A DNA stretch of 64,000 nucleotides from Metellina segmentata. Lineage: Eukaryota; Arthropoda; Arachnida; Araneae; Tetragnathidae. The notes beneath the pieces were generated by a model, which was given only the letters and a program-made list of their open reading frames with translations, was not told the DNA's origin and ran no database searches. The translations under genes and the position numbers were made by a program. Positions 32,632 to 42,608 of this stretch are shown here, piece after piece. Within the stretch, counting starts at the first letter, position 1; each line of letters begins with the position of its first letter. The stretch is taken from contig OX375877.1 in the NCBI GenBank assembly GCA_947359465.1, positions 54,080,944 to 54,144,943 of the forward strand. The letters run 5' to 3'.

Positions 32632-32725
32632 ACTGACTAACCACTGCATTGCCCGTGATAGTTCTTTTCATGGGGTCAGGTGTGACCACTGCTTGCTAAC
32701 CCCCAGTAATTGCTACGAATACCCA
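32632..32725 (+). repeat. ~110-bp dispersed repeat, copy 2
   Basis: Carried within the partial copy of the 7.3-kb unit. Shares GATAGTTCTTTTCATGGGGT and GACCACTGCTTGCTAACCCC with 8420-8527. Confidence 0.6.
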
Positions 32726-33199
32726 TGTAGTTTAACAGATGATACTACTATGCCACAAATAGAAGAAAAAAAATTTCGTAAAATTTGGGCAAATAAATTC
32801 AAACTGACTGGAGTAAATAGAGAATGAAATATTTATTTTGAATCTGAGTAAAAAAAAAGTTTGTGCAAAAACAGAATTAGGTGTGCGTATACAAACAGGA
32901 AATGTTCGACGCAAAAAAATCAATACGCTCAGGGTAGTCACATGAATTGAACCTATGTCATCTACAGCTTGCAAGCTATTAACAATGAGAAACCCACTGA
33001 ACCACCAGCAAGTTGCTTTCCCACTCCTTGTACTCAGTAATGATACTATTCCCTCTACACCTCACCTCCCCTTTCCGCTTGTGTATCAATAAATAGAATA
33101 GCACAAAATCATTAGTACTACCCAAATTTTGTTCAACAGAGGTTTTGGAAAACCAAATCGACATATTACATTGTTTATTTCAACATACCTATATGAGAA

Positions 33200-33370
33200 C
33201 TTAAGTCTGTTAGCACAAATGCACTTGTGATGAGTAATGCCTTCTATGAGGTACTCTCGATACACCCTTGACAATGTGGAGCAAGGTCTCAACTATGTCC
33301 AAAATGTTAAACTTATGCGTTTAGCTTTAACTATCCTTCCACGTTCAAACTCGGTTAATTCTTGGCAGGT
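33200..33370 (-). pseudogene. Tc1-like HTH scrap (second copy)
   Basis: Decayed homologue of 9236-9490, reading ELTEFERGRIVKAK at the start of the minus-strand piece. The downstream part present at 9236-9300 is missing. Confidence 0.45.
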
Positions 33371-34613
33371 CGACATTCAAGAGTTTAACAGAGAGCACTG
33401 ATAACTATCTGACTCTTTATACTCTTTTAATGCAATGTGAGCACTAGTAAATTTGCATACTGCTATCCCATGACTTTTAGCACATCAGTGTTCGGTGTAT
33501 GGAAGTTATATAAAATTAATAATGCAAAAGTTTTGGTACAGGCATATGAAGGGTCAAAAAATAATACTTAATATAAGATTTTGCAAATGAAAGCACATAA
33601 AAAAATAGCTGCAGAGATTAGGAAAAAGCATGTGTTTCTAATTTGAATTAATGGGGTCGCACTGGCCCTGGAACTTTTTTAGGTATAATGCTTGAGTAAA
33701 TATATTAAGTGAATCTTCACCCATCATATGAAGAAGAATGATTCAAAATTGCCCATTGGATTTATAGTCACAAGGAATGTTTTAAACAAAACCTATGCTG
33801 ATGAACAGGCTTGTGAGTGACATATGTTCAATGGCCCAAAAGGGAAAGAGTTGTCTTGTAATTATGATCCCTATCAAAAAAGGTTATGTAGTGCTTCAAA
33901 GGAAGGCTGATTTAATATTCAACTAACTTCAATAAAATAGCATGTCTCTTCTTCATAGTTATTTCATTTTCAATATTATTACACATAAAACAGAAAGGAA
34001 ATGAAATCAAAATTCTTATTTAAATCACTGATTTTTAAAAATAATCACTTAATTTTAAATTTGCATTCCCTGTAACAATCTAAAAATCGAAAGAAATGGT
34101 CCGTTTTGATAGAATCAGATGTATTCAATTTGTGGACTTTCATATAATGTAATCTCAAAAACTAGATTACATCTAATTATAAATCAAAAATTAAAACTAC
34201 TGATCGCAGAAAGAACAATCTCACTGCCTCTACTAAAATACTAAGATTACACTTCACAAATATAATTAAACGCAATAGCATAAAACAATTCAAAATCAAA
34301 GCTGAAACAAATTTTTCTTGCATCTCTAAAGCATCAAATAAACACATTTGAAAATTGAAGGAGATTGGATGTATAACTGAAAAGTAAATACAATCTTTCA
34401 AAAGAATACGCCTAAAGACAAATTAACTTTTCCTAATCAAATTATTCCGCTTTCAATACAAAAACCGTTGAAAAACATGAGCTCCTCACACATTCTCATA
34501 AGCATAAACAAAACAGAATGCATTCAACATCAGAACAGCGCGCGATTTTTCAAACCGCCGACAGAACTAATACGCCTTCTAGCGGCAATTCCTCTAAGTT
34601 TTAACATTAGGAT

Positions 34614-34689
34614 TATCGTAGTTGGCGATACAGGCATCTATCGCCAACTCGCCAAGAGGTGCTGAAAGCGTGAGGGTTTCCGAGTATGC
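34614..34689. other. 76-bp junction segment with a hairpin
   Basis: Between the truncated TIR and the second duplication copy. AGTTGGCGATA (34620-34630) pairs with TATCGCCAACT (34639-34649) around an 8-nt loop. It has no match elsewhere in the window that I can see. Confidence 0.65.
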
Positions 34690-35679
34690 GTCCGGGACAC
34701 ATTGAAAAAAATTTTTATTAATTAATTTTGAATTTTGAATTTTTTTGTACTGATTACTTATCTAACTAATAAGCAAAATCACAACACAAAATTTTTCCAA
34801 AAAATTTAAAATTAAAATTTTTTGAAAAAAAAGAGGGGTTTTTTAAATTGCTAAAACTCAAAATATTCTTGATCAATTTTCAAAACTCTTGCAGTAAATT
34901 ATTCACAAATTTATAAACTTTCATTTCGTTTCAGCAATTTAAAAAATATTAATTTAATAAAATATAAAAAATATTTGAATGAAAATTTTAAGGTACTTTT
35001 TTTTAAGAAGTCATATTTTTAAAAGTAAATATTTGTTTCAAATTTGCTGAATCAAAATTAAAGTATAATGTTTGAAAAAGATATATTCCAAATTTCAACC
35101 CTAAAACTTTATTGGTTTTCGACTTATAGCAATTTGAATAAAGGAAATCTTGAAAAAATGTATCAGGGAGAAAAACGCATTTAAAGTTTTAAAGACAGAT
35201 ATTGTTGCCATGACAACAACTGTCAAGAGTGTTAGATTTTCAAAACAACGCATCACAAAAATTATTATATCTCTAGTTGTAATTAAGACAGAAACATGAT
35301 TTAGACGTCTTTTTAAGCAGAAAAACACAGAGAATTTCTTAAAATATTAATAAAAAATTTCGAAAATTTGACGATTTTTGTGTCTTGGACCCCCTTAACT
35401 GTAAATTCCTCTTGCGTCAGGGCCGTGGAAGCCGTTGGAAGAGCAACAATCAAGCAACCGGAGTTGCGAGTTCAAATCCAATAAAACACCATCGTGTACA
35501 AAGAGGCTGGTGCACGTTAAACCTGTCGTGGCCTCACGTTAGCTTGATGTGGAAGTTTGGAGAGTGGAGTGGTGCTAGCTCATGTGTGATCTCGTCATCT
35601 GACCGTGGTTCAAAATAACGTTTGTGTTCTCGAATCTTTTTCTTTGGGATGGATCCCGGACAGTCACAAATACCATGTA
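34690..35679 (+). repeat. ~0.99-kb direct duplication, copy 2
   Basis: Near-identical to 30072-31056. It includes the MITE from TCCGGGACAC to its right TTAA at 35395-35398 and the SINE. The first bases of the MITE (TTAAGGGG) are missing. Confidence 0.9.
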
Positions 35680-35700
35680 TTGCTCCTGTGCGACGCAATC
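35420..35700 (+). repeat. tRNA-derived SINE with 3' tail
   Basis: Same SINE as at 30797 but continuing past ACCATGTA into TTGCTCCTGTGCGACG, the family's 3' tail. It therefore represents the original context from which copy 1 was cut. Confidence 0.8.
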
Positions 35701-35825
35701 CTCGCGTATTTAAAATTTCCGCTAAAGATTGCCAAAATTTGGGTGAGATGAAAGTAGTTCGGGAAAAGTATTTCTTCTCTGGTTGTTTGTTTTCTTTACA
35801 CTGAAGAGGTTTGTAGCTATTTTAA

Positions 35826-35935
35826 TTAACGTCACACTGGAGAATACTGGAGAACACTGGAGAATAACAGCAGGCTATTGTCGACCGTCCGAGATCAAAC
35901 CCGAAGGGAAAGAAGAACACTCTCATAAATTCAAA
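35826..35935 (-). repeat. SINE 3'-tail fragment
   Basis: The minus strand shows TTCGGGTTTGATCTCGGACG and CTCCAGTGTGACGTTAATTA, the tail motifs of the SINE family, with a local duplication of ACTGGAGAATA. The 5' head is absent. Confidence 0.65.
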
Positions 35936-36195
35936 ATTTGATTTCCGATAGGTGGTTTTATTTTATACTGTTTGTGCCAAGTCTTCCTGGTATTACATCA
36001 CGTTTTCCGGCATTTCACTGTAACCGTGTAAGACATTTGGGAGTGTGGTGTGGTGCAATTTCGTTATCGAATTATCTTGTTTATATTTTAGTGACGAACA
36101 CGTTGTTCATTTGTTGTTTCGAAATTTTTTCAGAATTTCATTCGCTCTCTATTATAAAATAGTCAGAATCCGACTTTTATTTCTTTGACTCAGTC

Positions 36196-37323
36196 ATGTC
36201 TTTAACGTGTATATCTTGCAAACTGTTGTTTTCGATCCCACAATTGCACCAGGAGCATTACAAGACCGATTGGCATCGCTATAACTTGAAGCGTAGATTG
36301 GCAGAATTAACACCTTTGACAAAGGAGGAATTCGACAAGAGAGCTGCTGCTTTCAAGGAAGATGCAGAAGAAAAACTCAGCAAAGTGTCCATGCACTGTG
36401 AATCTTGCAACAAGTATTTCTCCAGTAAAAACGCTTGGGCAAATCATTTGAAATCCAAAAAGCATATCGAAACAGAAGCAGGTGCGTCCACGAAACCTAA
36501 AAAGAGCGAATCCCATGCAAAACCTGCAGGGAAACCTGTTGAAAAGGTCAGTAACCCAGTGAACGTCAGTGAAGACTCCGACGAAGAGTGGTCAGATGAT
36601 GGTGAAGAAGGTGACTGGGAAAGCTGTGATGATAGTGAAACTGAAGAGGGAGAAATGAAAAAAATTGTCATTGACACTGATGACTGTTTATTTTGTGATC
36701 ACCACAGTGACTCCACTGTTGATAACGTGTCTCACATGACATTAGCACATTCCTTCTTCATTCCTGATGTAGAATATCTTTCAAACCTGGATGGTTTAAT
36801 TGCAGCATTGGCCTGTAAGATAAACCTTGATCGTGTTTGCTTGTGGTGCGATGGAAAGGGTAAAGGTTTCAGATCCGTGAAGTCTGTCAAGCAACACATG
36901 TTTGACAAAGGTCACTGCAAAATGCTGCATGAAGGAGATGCATTGTTTGATTATGCTGATTTCTATGACTACTCGTCTGTTGAAGAAGCCAAGGAAGTTG
37001 GAGATGTCGCTGCTATTGATGCAATGCTTGACGAATCGGATTATGAGCTTGTTCTACCTTCCGGTGCAACTGTTGGTCATCGCTCTTTGGCCATGTATTA
37101 CAAACAGAATTTGAAACCTGTTTCATCAGATAGCCAACAAAAGGTGAAGAAAATCTTGCAACACTACAAAGCGCTAGGTTATACTGGTGCTACTGGGGCA
37201 GCATCAGTGCGAAAAGCTCGAGATATATCGTACATGCAGAAAATTAGAAGTCGTCACAGTTTAAAATTGGGTCTGAAAGCTAACAAATTTCAACCTCATT
37301 TTAGACAGCAAGTCATGTTTTAG
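36196..37323 (+). CDS. ZNF622: ZNF622/REI1-like cytoplasmic 60S subunit biogenesis factor
   Basis: The 375-residue protein has four C2H2-type zinc-finger pairs: C5/C8/H21/H27, C68/C71/H84/H90, C164/C167/H180/H185 and C215/C218/H234/H240. Between the second and third is an acidic stretch (SEDSDEEWSDDGEEGDWESC). The block ALACKINLDRVCLWCDGKGKGFRS with VKQHMFDKGHCK is characteristic of REI1/ZNF622, as is the end RSRHSLKLGLKANKFQPHFR. In yeast, Rei1 helps release and recycle the Arx1 export factor from late pre-60S particles in the cytoplasm; the same role is inferred here. The ATG at 36196 gives the conserved first finger at once. The whole gene is open without an intron. The length is somewhat shorter than the human protein (about 477). 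AATAAA follows 40 bp after the stop. It is well preserved and probably functional. Confidence 0.93.
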   Translation: MSLTCISCKLLFSIPQLHQEHYKTDWHRYNLKRRLAELTPLTKEEFDKRAAAFKEDAEEKLSKVSMHCESCNKYFSSKNAWANHLKSKKHIETEAGASTKPKKSESHAKPAGKPVEKVSNPVNVSEDSDEEWSDDGEEGDWESCDDSETEEGEMKKIVIDTDDCLFCDHHSDSTVDNVSHMTLAHSFFIPDVEYLSNLDGLIAALACKINLDRVCLWCDGKGKGFRSVKSVKQHMFDKGHCKMLHEGDALFDYADFYDYSSVEEAKEVGDVAAIDAMLDESDYELVLPSGATVGHRSLAMYYKQNLKPVSSDSQQKVKKILQHYKALGYTGATGAASVRKARDISYMQKIRSRHSLKLGLKANKFQPHFRQQVMF

Positions 37324-37363
37324 ATGATGGCTTTATTTATAGTTGTTAGAACTATATGTATTT

Positions 37364-37369
37364 AATAAA
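37364..37369 (+). promoter_or_regulatory. polyadenylation signal of ZNF622
   Basis: AATAAA about 40 bp after the stop codon, followed by a T-rich stretch. Confidence 0.7.
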
Positions 37370-38339
37370 GTTTTCTGCATTCATATTTTTTGTATCGCCT
37401 ATTTATTGTGTGAGCAGTATTTACTATCCACGCGTGTAGAATCCTAATTAATGGGGCAAACTTGGTGTAATCAGAATTAGAGTCATTCTATGTAAAATGA
37501 ACTAATCAGTTGAAGCTGATGTTCGTGAAAATTTGTTTTTAAATTGTTCACATAACAATTTTAATATAAAATTATTACTTTTGTAATCCTTGATTTTTCT
37601 ATCGGTGAAATATCCATTTTGTATGAAAGTCCTTTATTTATATTTTAGGAAATGTGTTTTGTAAATATCAAGTATTAGACATGTAAATACTTTAATATTT
37701 CTGACCTGTTAAACGAGAGAACTTTTCAAGAATGGCTAGGTTTGAAAAATTTGCCTTCACTTATGAAATGGAAATATCAGAAGCAGTGACTGATATTTCC
37801 ATTCATATCTGTTGCAAGTCATTAAAATTCCTGATACTTTCACACTATTTGATATTGAACCAAATAATTTGAGTGTTATGTATGCATAAACTAAACTTAA
37901 ATTTTATAAAAATCCATCAACATAAAACCACAGGGTTATCTTATTTTTGTTCATTTCACTTGAAATGATCCATTACTGATAACCACGTGAACTGTTGTAT
38001 ACTAAGAATTAACTCTAATGGAACTCAAAGGTTAAACATATTATTTATGTTGTAAATTGCTTAAATATATGTAATAAGCTTGTTTCTGGGTGATTTGTGT
38101 ACACCTAATTCTATTTTTACACAATAGATACGTTTCTGAAGAATACATGTGAAAAAAGACATCTATGGAAGGAAAGAAATTGGTTCTAGATTAAAAAAAC
38201 ACACAATTATTCGTTTAAAGCTTAATGTTTTTATTTTTGCAAAATACTTGTGTAATAATATGTCATGAAAATGTATTAAAGTAACTTTACATTTGACATT
38301 GAAAAAGTTCATGAACAAACAAAAAGTTTTATTCATTTT
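37370..38339. other. intergenic AT-rich DNA, no gene seen
   Basis: Downstream of ZNF622. Only short chance frames are present. Confidence 0.5.
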
Positions 38340-38640
38340 CACTTTCTAACAATAAACGGTGTGTATGCTTGATACGACTAGAATATCACTGCTTTCGCTA
38401 GAAATGTTGTGATATAGTCTTCCTCTATTATTGGATTTCTTTCTAATCTCTTGAGCAAAATCAGCACGAATCTTCTCTGTTGCTGATGTTTTACAAACGA
38501 AGAATTCAATTATAAATCGTTGTTTTGGTTAGGCTGTTATATAATTCTCTAAGAGACTCAACATTTTCAGTTCTCATTGAAACTTACCAGAGCGTTCCTG
38601 CATTATTTACCACAAATGCATGCTAAGTGGAATAGCATTT
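38340..38640 (-). pseudogene. third, diverged copy of the pogo-like C-terminal scrap
   Basis: On the minus strand ELKMLSLLENYITA is followed by PKQRFIIEFFVCKTSATEKI, paralleling RELKFLVA and LTKTQQLITEFVRKT in the copies at 7861 and 32100. The words CGTTGTTTTGGTTAGGC and AGTTCTCATTGAAA also align at the DNA level. It is too decayed to name firmly, but a Tigger-type terminus 3 kb away (41613-41692) makes a degraded pogo/Tigger element plausible. Confidence 0.4.
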
Positions 38641-41612
38641 TGGCAGAGAAAATAATCAGGCTTTAGCAATTTCACATTTAGCTCAGATTTGAATGAGTAC
38701 CCATTAACACTAGAAGTTGAAAATGACAGTATTTATATTGTATAGAGAACTGTACCAACAGTTCATTCTAATTTTCTGGTTCCCATGAATCTTCATTTTC
38801 AAATTCTGTTAACGGAATAAAGAATTTTTTATTAATTACAAAAAATACAAAATAATTCTCCCTATGTATCATCAAAATATTCATTGATTTAATCATCCAA
38901 GAACAATGAAATTATAAAGAAATAAGTTAAAATTATTTTTTTACGAAACAAGGCAAAGTTTTCATTGCAGTCTTAATTTCAACTATTCACAACAAATTAA
39001 AAATGCATCACGAAATGCTGTACAATTATGTGAATTTCCGAAAATGTGTCCCACACTGAAATTATAAAGATTAGGGAGATTTACAACTTGAAAAATTAAA
39101 ATTCCAATTAGTCAAAATATAATCGCACTCGTAAATCTTATGAACAGCTGTTGAAATTTTCTAGTTTTAAATTGGGGGTAGAATAAAATTTTTAAAAATG
39201 CATTCCTACAAATGGCATCTGTCTGGCTCCAAGTTTATCACTAGAAATTGATTTATCCTAGGTCATCTGCCTGCTCATCTACCCCTTATATTCTGAGATG
39301 ACATTAATGTAATATTACATTAAATTCTGGAAGTGGCTTCATTCCTGAAGGCATTGAGCAGTTTAGGAAACTCGAATGTTAAACTTACCCAACAATGAAT
39401 GACCTAAAGTCTTATAGCTAAATCTATCTAAGTTTTAAAAGCTTATTTATTGGGTTTCCTGGCCTGACGTTTCATTTTTGTTTTTAAAGTTCCTTAGTTT
39501 TTACTGAGTCCTTAAAATGTTTTAAAAGCTTTGTGTTTTACAAGAACATTGGCATATTTTATTTCACTTGCATTCAAAAGCAATGCTGGTCCAAGGTTAA
39601 TTATCATTAAACATCAAGGGTATATATTTATAAGTTAGCAAAAAATTGATGTTTGCAAAACAGGGTCATTGAGACCCAAACCTAACACTTGTGAAAGTTT
39701 CCTTTCAACATTTGCCAATCTACATCTGCTTAGTATACCATAGTCTTGGAATTTTTTCAAAATACTTAGTTGTATATAAAATAAACCTTAGGGTAAGGAG
39801 CCTCAGCCCTCCCTACATTAAGTATAATTAATACATACTGTATCTGATACTGTGTAGTTTGACCATACCTATAGTTTTATCCTAGTGGTGGCTGATGCAT
39901 AAATTTGATAAATAATTCAGGAATCTAAGAAAATTTGAGTTGAAGGAATTTGTAAATAAATGCTAGAAAATTTTTGACAAATGCATTAATTTTTTGTAGA
40001 AAAATCGGTCTTGAAACATTTAAAATATATAGCATCCCAGTTCTCTTCTCATTATCAAGAGCTCATAAACATTGAGTACTTCGAATATGTATATGAATGG
40101 TGTACTAAAGGTTCTCACACAGCCTTTATTTTCTTAGTTTACTCGTTTGTCAATAATTTAATAGCATATATTAAAACCCCATTGTTAACAGCACAATTGA
40201 TGCAATGTATACTTAGTTCCATGAGAAGGCATTCGAGTCTATTCTTGATATAAAGTGATAATTTGGAATGTAGCTACCAACAACTAGGATATTTATAAAG
40301 AGGAACAGGCATTGTAAATGCAGCACAAATCTATTTCTATAATTGAAGTTTGGAAACTTGTGCCAGAATCAAAATATCCACACTTAAAGACAGCTGCTTG
40401 CCATCTAATTTCAATTTTTGAGGTACAATAATAAGCTGTGAATCTTCTTGAACACACACCACAGACGCGACTGAATGTTTTCTAGTGGAGACCGAATAAT
40501 CTTGCTACAATCGCCACACTTCTGACCGTAATAAAAAAATTTTAGAAAGAAAAAAAGCATGGAAAATAGTATTTGGAATTAAAGGAAAAATAACCAAAGC
40601 AGTCTAGAGAAAGAAAGCTGAAGATTAGTACTTACGTGTGCATGTGACCTAGGGTAGATATATATTAACTTATATTATTTTATGGGTATATTCTATAAAA
40701 CATGTGAACGCTCGTAAGTGGCCACTGAATTTATTTCATTCGGTGGACACTGTGGCCATCTACAAAATTTCTTATTTTTCACCTTTATCCTGAAGTCAAA
40801 ACATCATTTGCAACTGACCAATCGTCACATCACAGAATTTCTGTGGGCAGCTTTAACAAATTTTATGCCAAATTTCAAAGACTTGACCAAAGGTCTTCGT
40901 TAACTGTAATACTTTTTGTTATATTATAAAAAATTTTAAATAATTATTTTGTATATTCTTTCTCTTAATTATATTTTCTTATATGTGTATTTTACATAGC
41001 ACTTGCGACTTGTGTAGAATATGTAACCATATAAATTAAATTATAATTTAATAGTATGCAACTATGGTGTTTCTTCTTAACATGAAAAACTGTAATGTGG
41101 CTCTCATTGACCTCATGTGTGCATGCCTACCCATGACACATACCTACTATCATACTGTGTTCTTGTGAATTTTACATAAAAAAAGTATTATAAAACGAAT
41201 TATTTTTTGCAGAGTAAATATAACTACTCAAATACCCATATTACTTCAGCTTCCAAGAAATGCAATACAATGAAAAATTTTTAGTTCGACAACATTGTCA
41301 CTCCACCAGACACTGGACCGTTAGCTAGTAGGTAAGGTTTTTGAGTGCCTTGACACAGTGCTAATAAAATAGGTGGAGCAGCATCCTGAATACGACCATC
41401 TACAGCTACTCACCGTCAAGTGCATGTGAAACGGCTGCGGAAATGAGTAAAGACAGCGAAACTAACTTTGACCGATATGTTTAAGCAATGATATATTTTA
41501 ATACAGTATGCAAGTACTACATGTAAACAAAATTACCTTCATTGTCATTAAATTACATTACATACTAAAGGAAAATTCGTTTTATTAAAAGAGAAATAAC
41601 CTTTTTTTTCGT
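38641..41612. other. intergenic AT-rich DNA, no gene seen
   Basis: Non-coding as far as I can tell. It may include the unrecognisable interior of a decayed pogo/Tigger element. Confidence 0.45.
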
Positions 41613-41692
41613 GAATTATCCAATTATCTGGATATTTGATTATCCGGATGGGGTCTGGTCCCAATTGATCCAGATAATTAGAGTTATGTATT
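41613..41692 (-). repeat. pogo/Tigger-like terminal inverted repeat
   Basis: On the minus strand it reads AACTCTAATTATCTGGATCA, GGGACCAGACCCCATCCGG, ATAATCAAATATCCAGATAA. The alternation of TATCCGGATAAT words with GGGACC.GACCCC is the familiar terminal pattern of Tigger-type elements. The opposite end is not visible. Confidence 0.6.
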
Positions 41693-42576
41693 AATAAATG
41701 ATAAAACTAGTCTTTTTAAATATAGTTTTAGAAATGTAAAAGCTAAGAGGAGGTATTGAATTATACTCGTTCTAGTGAAGCCCATTTATACAATCCCCCC
41801 AAATTTGGCATCAGTATGTAAAATCACAAACTATATAACTCGACAGTAAATTGCATTTCATTGCTTATAAGTGAAATTTCTACTGAAACAGCCATTTTCA
41901 TTTTATTTGGTAAATAGAAATGAATTTAAAAACAAACCCTTTTTTAATTAAAACATTTATTGAAAAACAGTTTATTTAACTTAATCAGAAATATAATTAT
42001 TTACATAAGTTACTTCGCATGTAAAATACTGCAGTGACAAATGATTACATAAAACATCGTAAATGAAACTAATCAAAAATATTTACGCCAATTTTATTTA
42101 CTTTCATATACCAAAATCCATTAGCACTAGTCATTCCACAGCATTTGGCAGATTTATAGTTAATGACAAAAATCTGCTTTCTACAGATTTAAAAAACATT
42201 TGAAAACACAAACAGTATTTCTCAAACTTGTTTTTAAACGTAAATCAGATATCTGTGGAATATTAAAAGAAAAATCGACATACATTCATAAAACATTTGA
42301 CATACATTCATACCAATTAATAAATGTGATTGCTAATGAATTAATTGATAAATGCATTGCAATAAAATAAACATGTCATGGCTGATTGATACTTAAATTA
42401 AGAAATTGCAGTAGTATAACACTGCAGAGGAATGGTAAAAATAGTTCATTTGTTTAAAAACCTCCATTTATAAAACATTTTCCATAGTAGTTACACGAAA
42501 GATTTATAAAATACTCAATTCAACTAACATTAATTGAGCTAAATATATACTGTATTTAAAAACAAACTTGAAAACA
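41693..42576. other. intergenic AT-rich DNA, no gene seen
   Basis: Downstream (3') flank of codanin-1. No signal beyond AT-rich sequence. Confidence 0.5.
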
Positions 42577-42582
42577 TTTATT
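42577..42582 (-). promoter_or_regulatory. candidate polyadenylation signal of codanin-1
   Basis: TTTATT on the plus strand is AATAAA on the minus strand, about 27 bp after the stop. In such AT-rich DNA other sites further downstream are equally possible. Confidence 0.35.
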
Positions 42583-42608
42583 TAAAAATGTATTGAGAAA
42601 ATAGATTT

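Larger units (their letters stand above)
31057..34613. mobile_element. partial second copy of the 7.3-kb TIR unit
   Basis: Colinear with 7367-10725 of the 7.3-kb unit: CTTTTATTTTCA..TCAATACACAA at the left, the same pogo-like and Tc1-like scraps, and AGTTTTAACATTAGGATT at the right. It lacks the left half and the outermost ~24 bp of the right TIR, so it cannot be mobilised by its own ends. It carries a 534-bp Jockey fragment and many small indels relative to the first copy. Confidence 0.82.

Noticed and set aside
30072..35679. LTR retrotransposon with 1-kb LTRs
   Set aside because: The direct repeats consist of a TTAA-flanked MITE plus a SINE, have no TG...CA ends, no PBS or PPT, and no retroelement genes lie between them in a matching arrangement.
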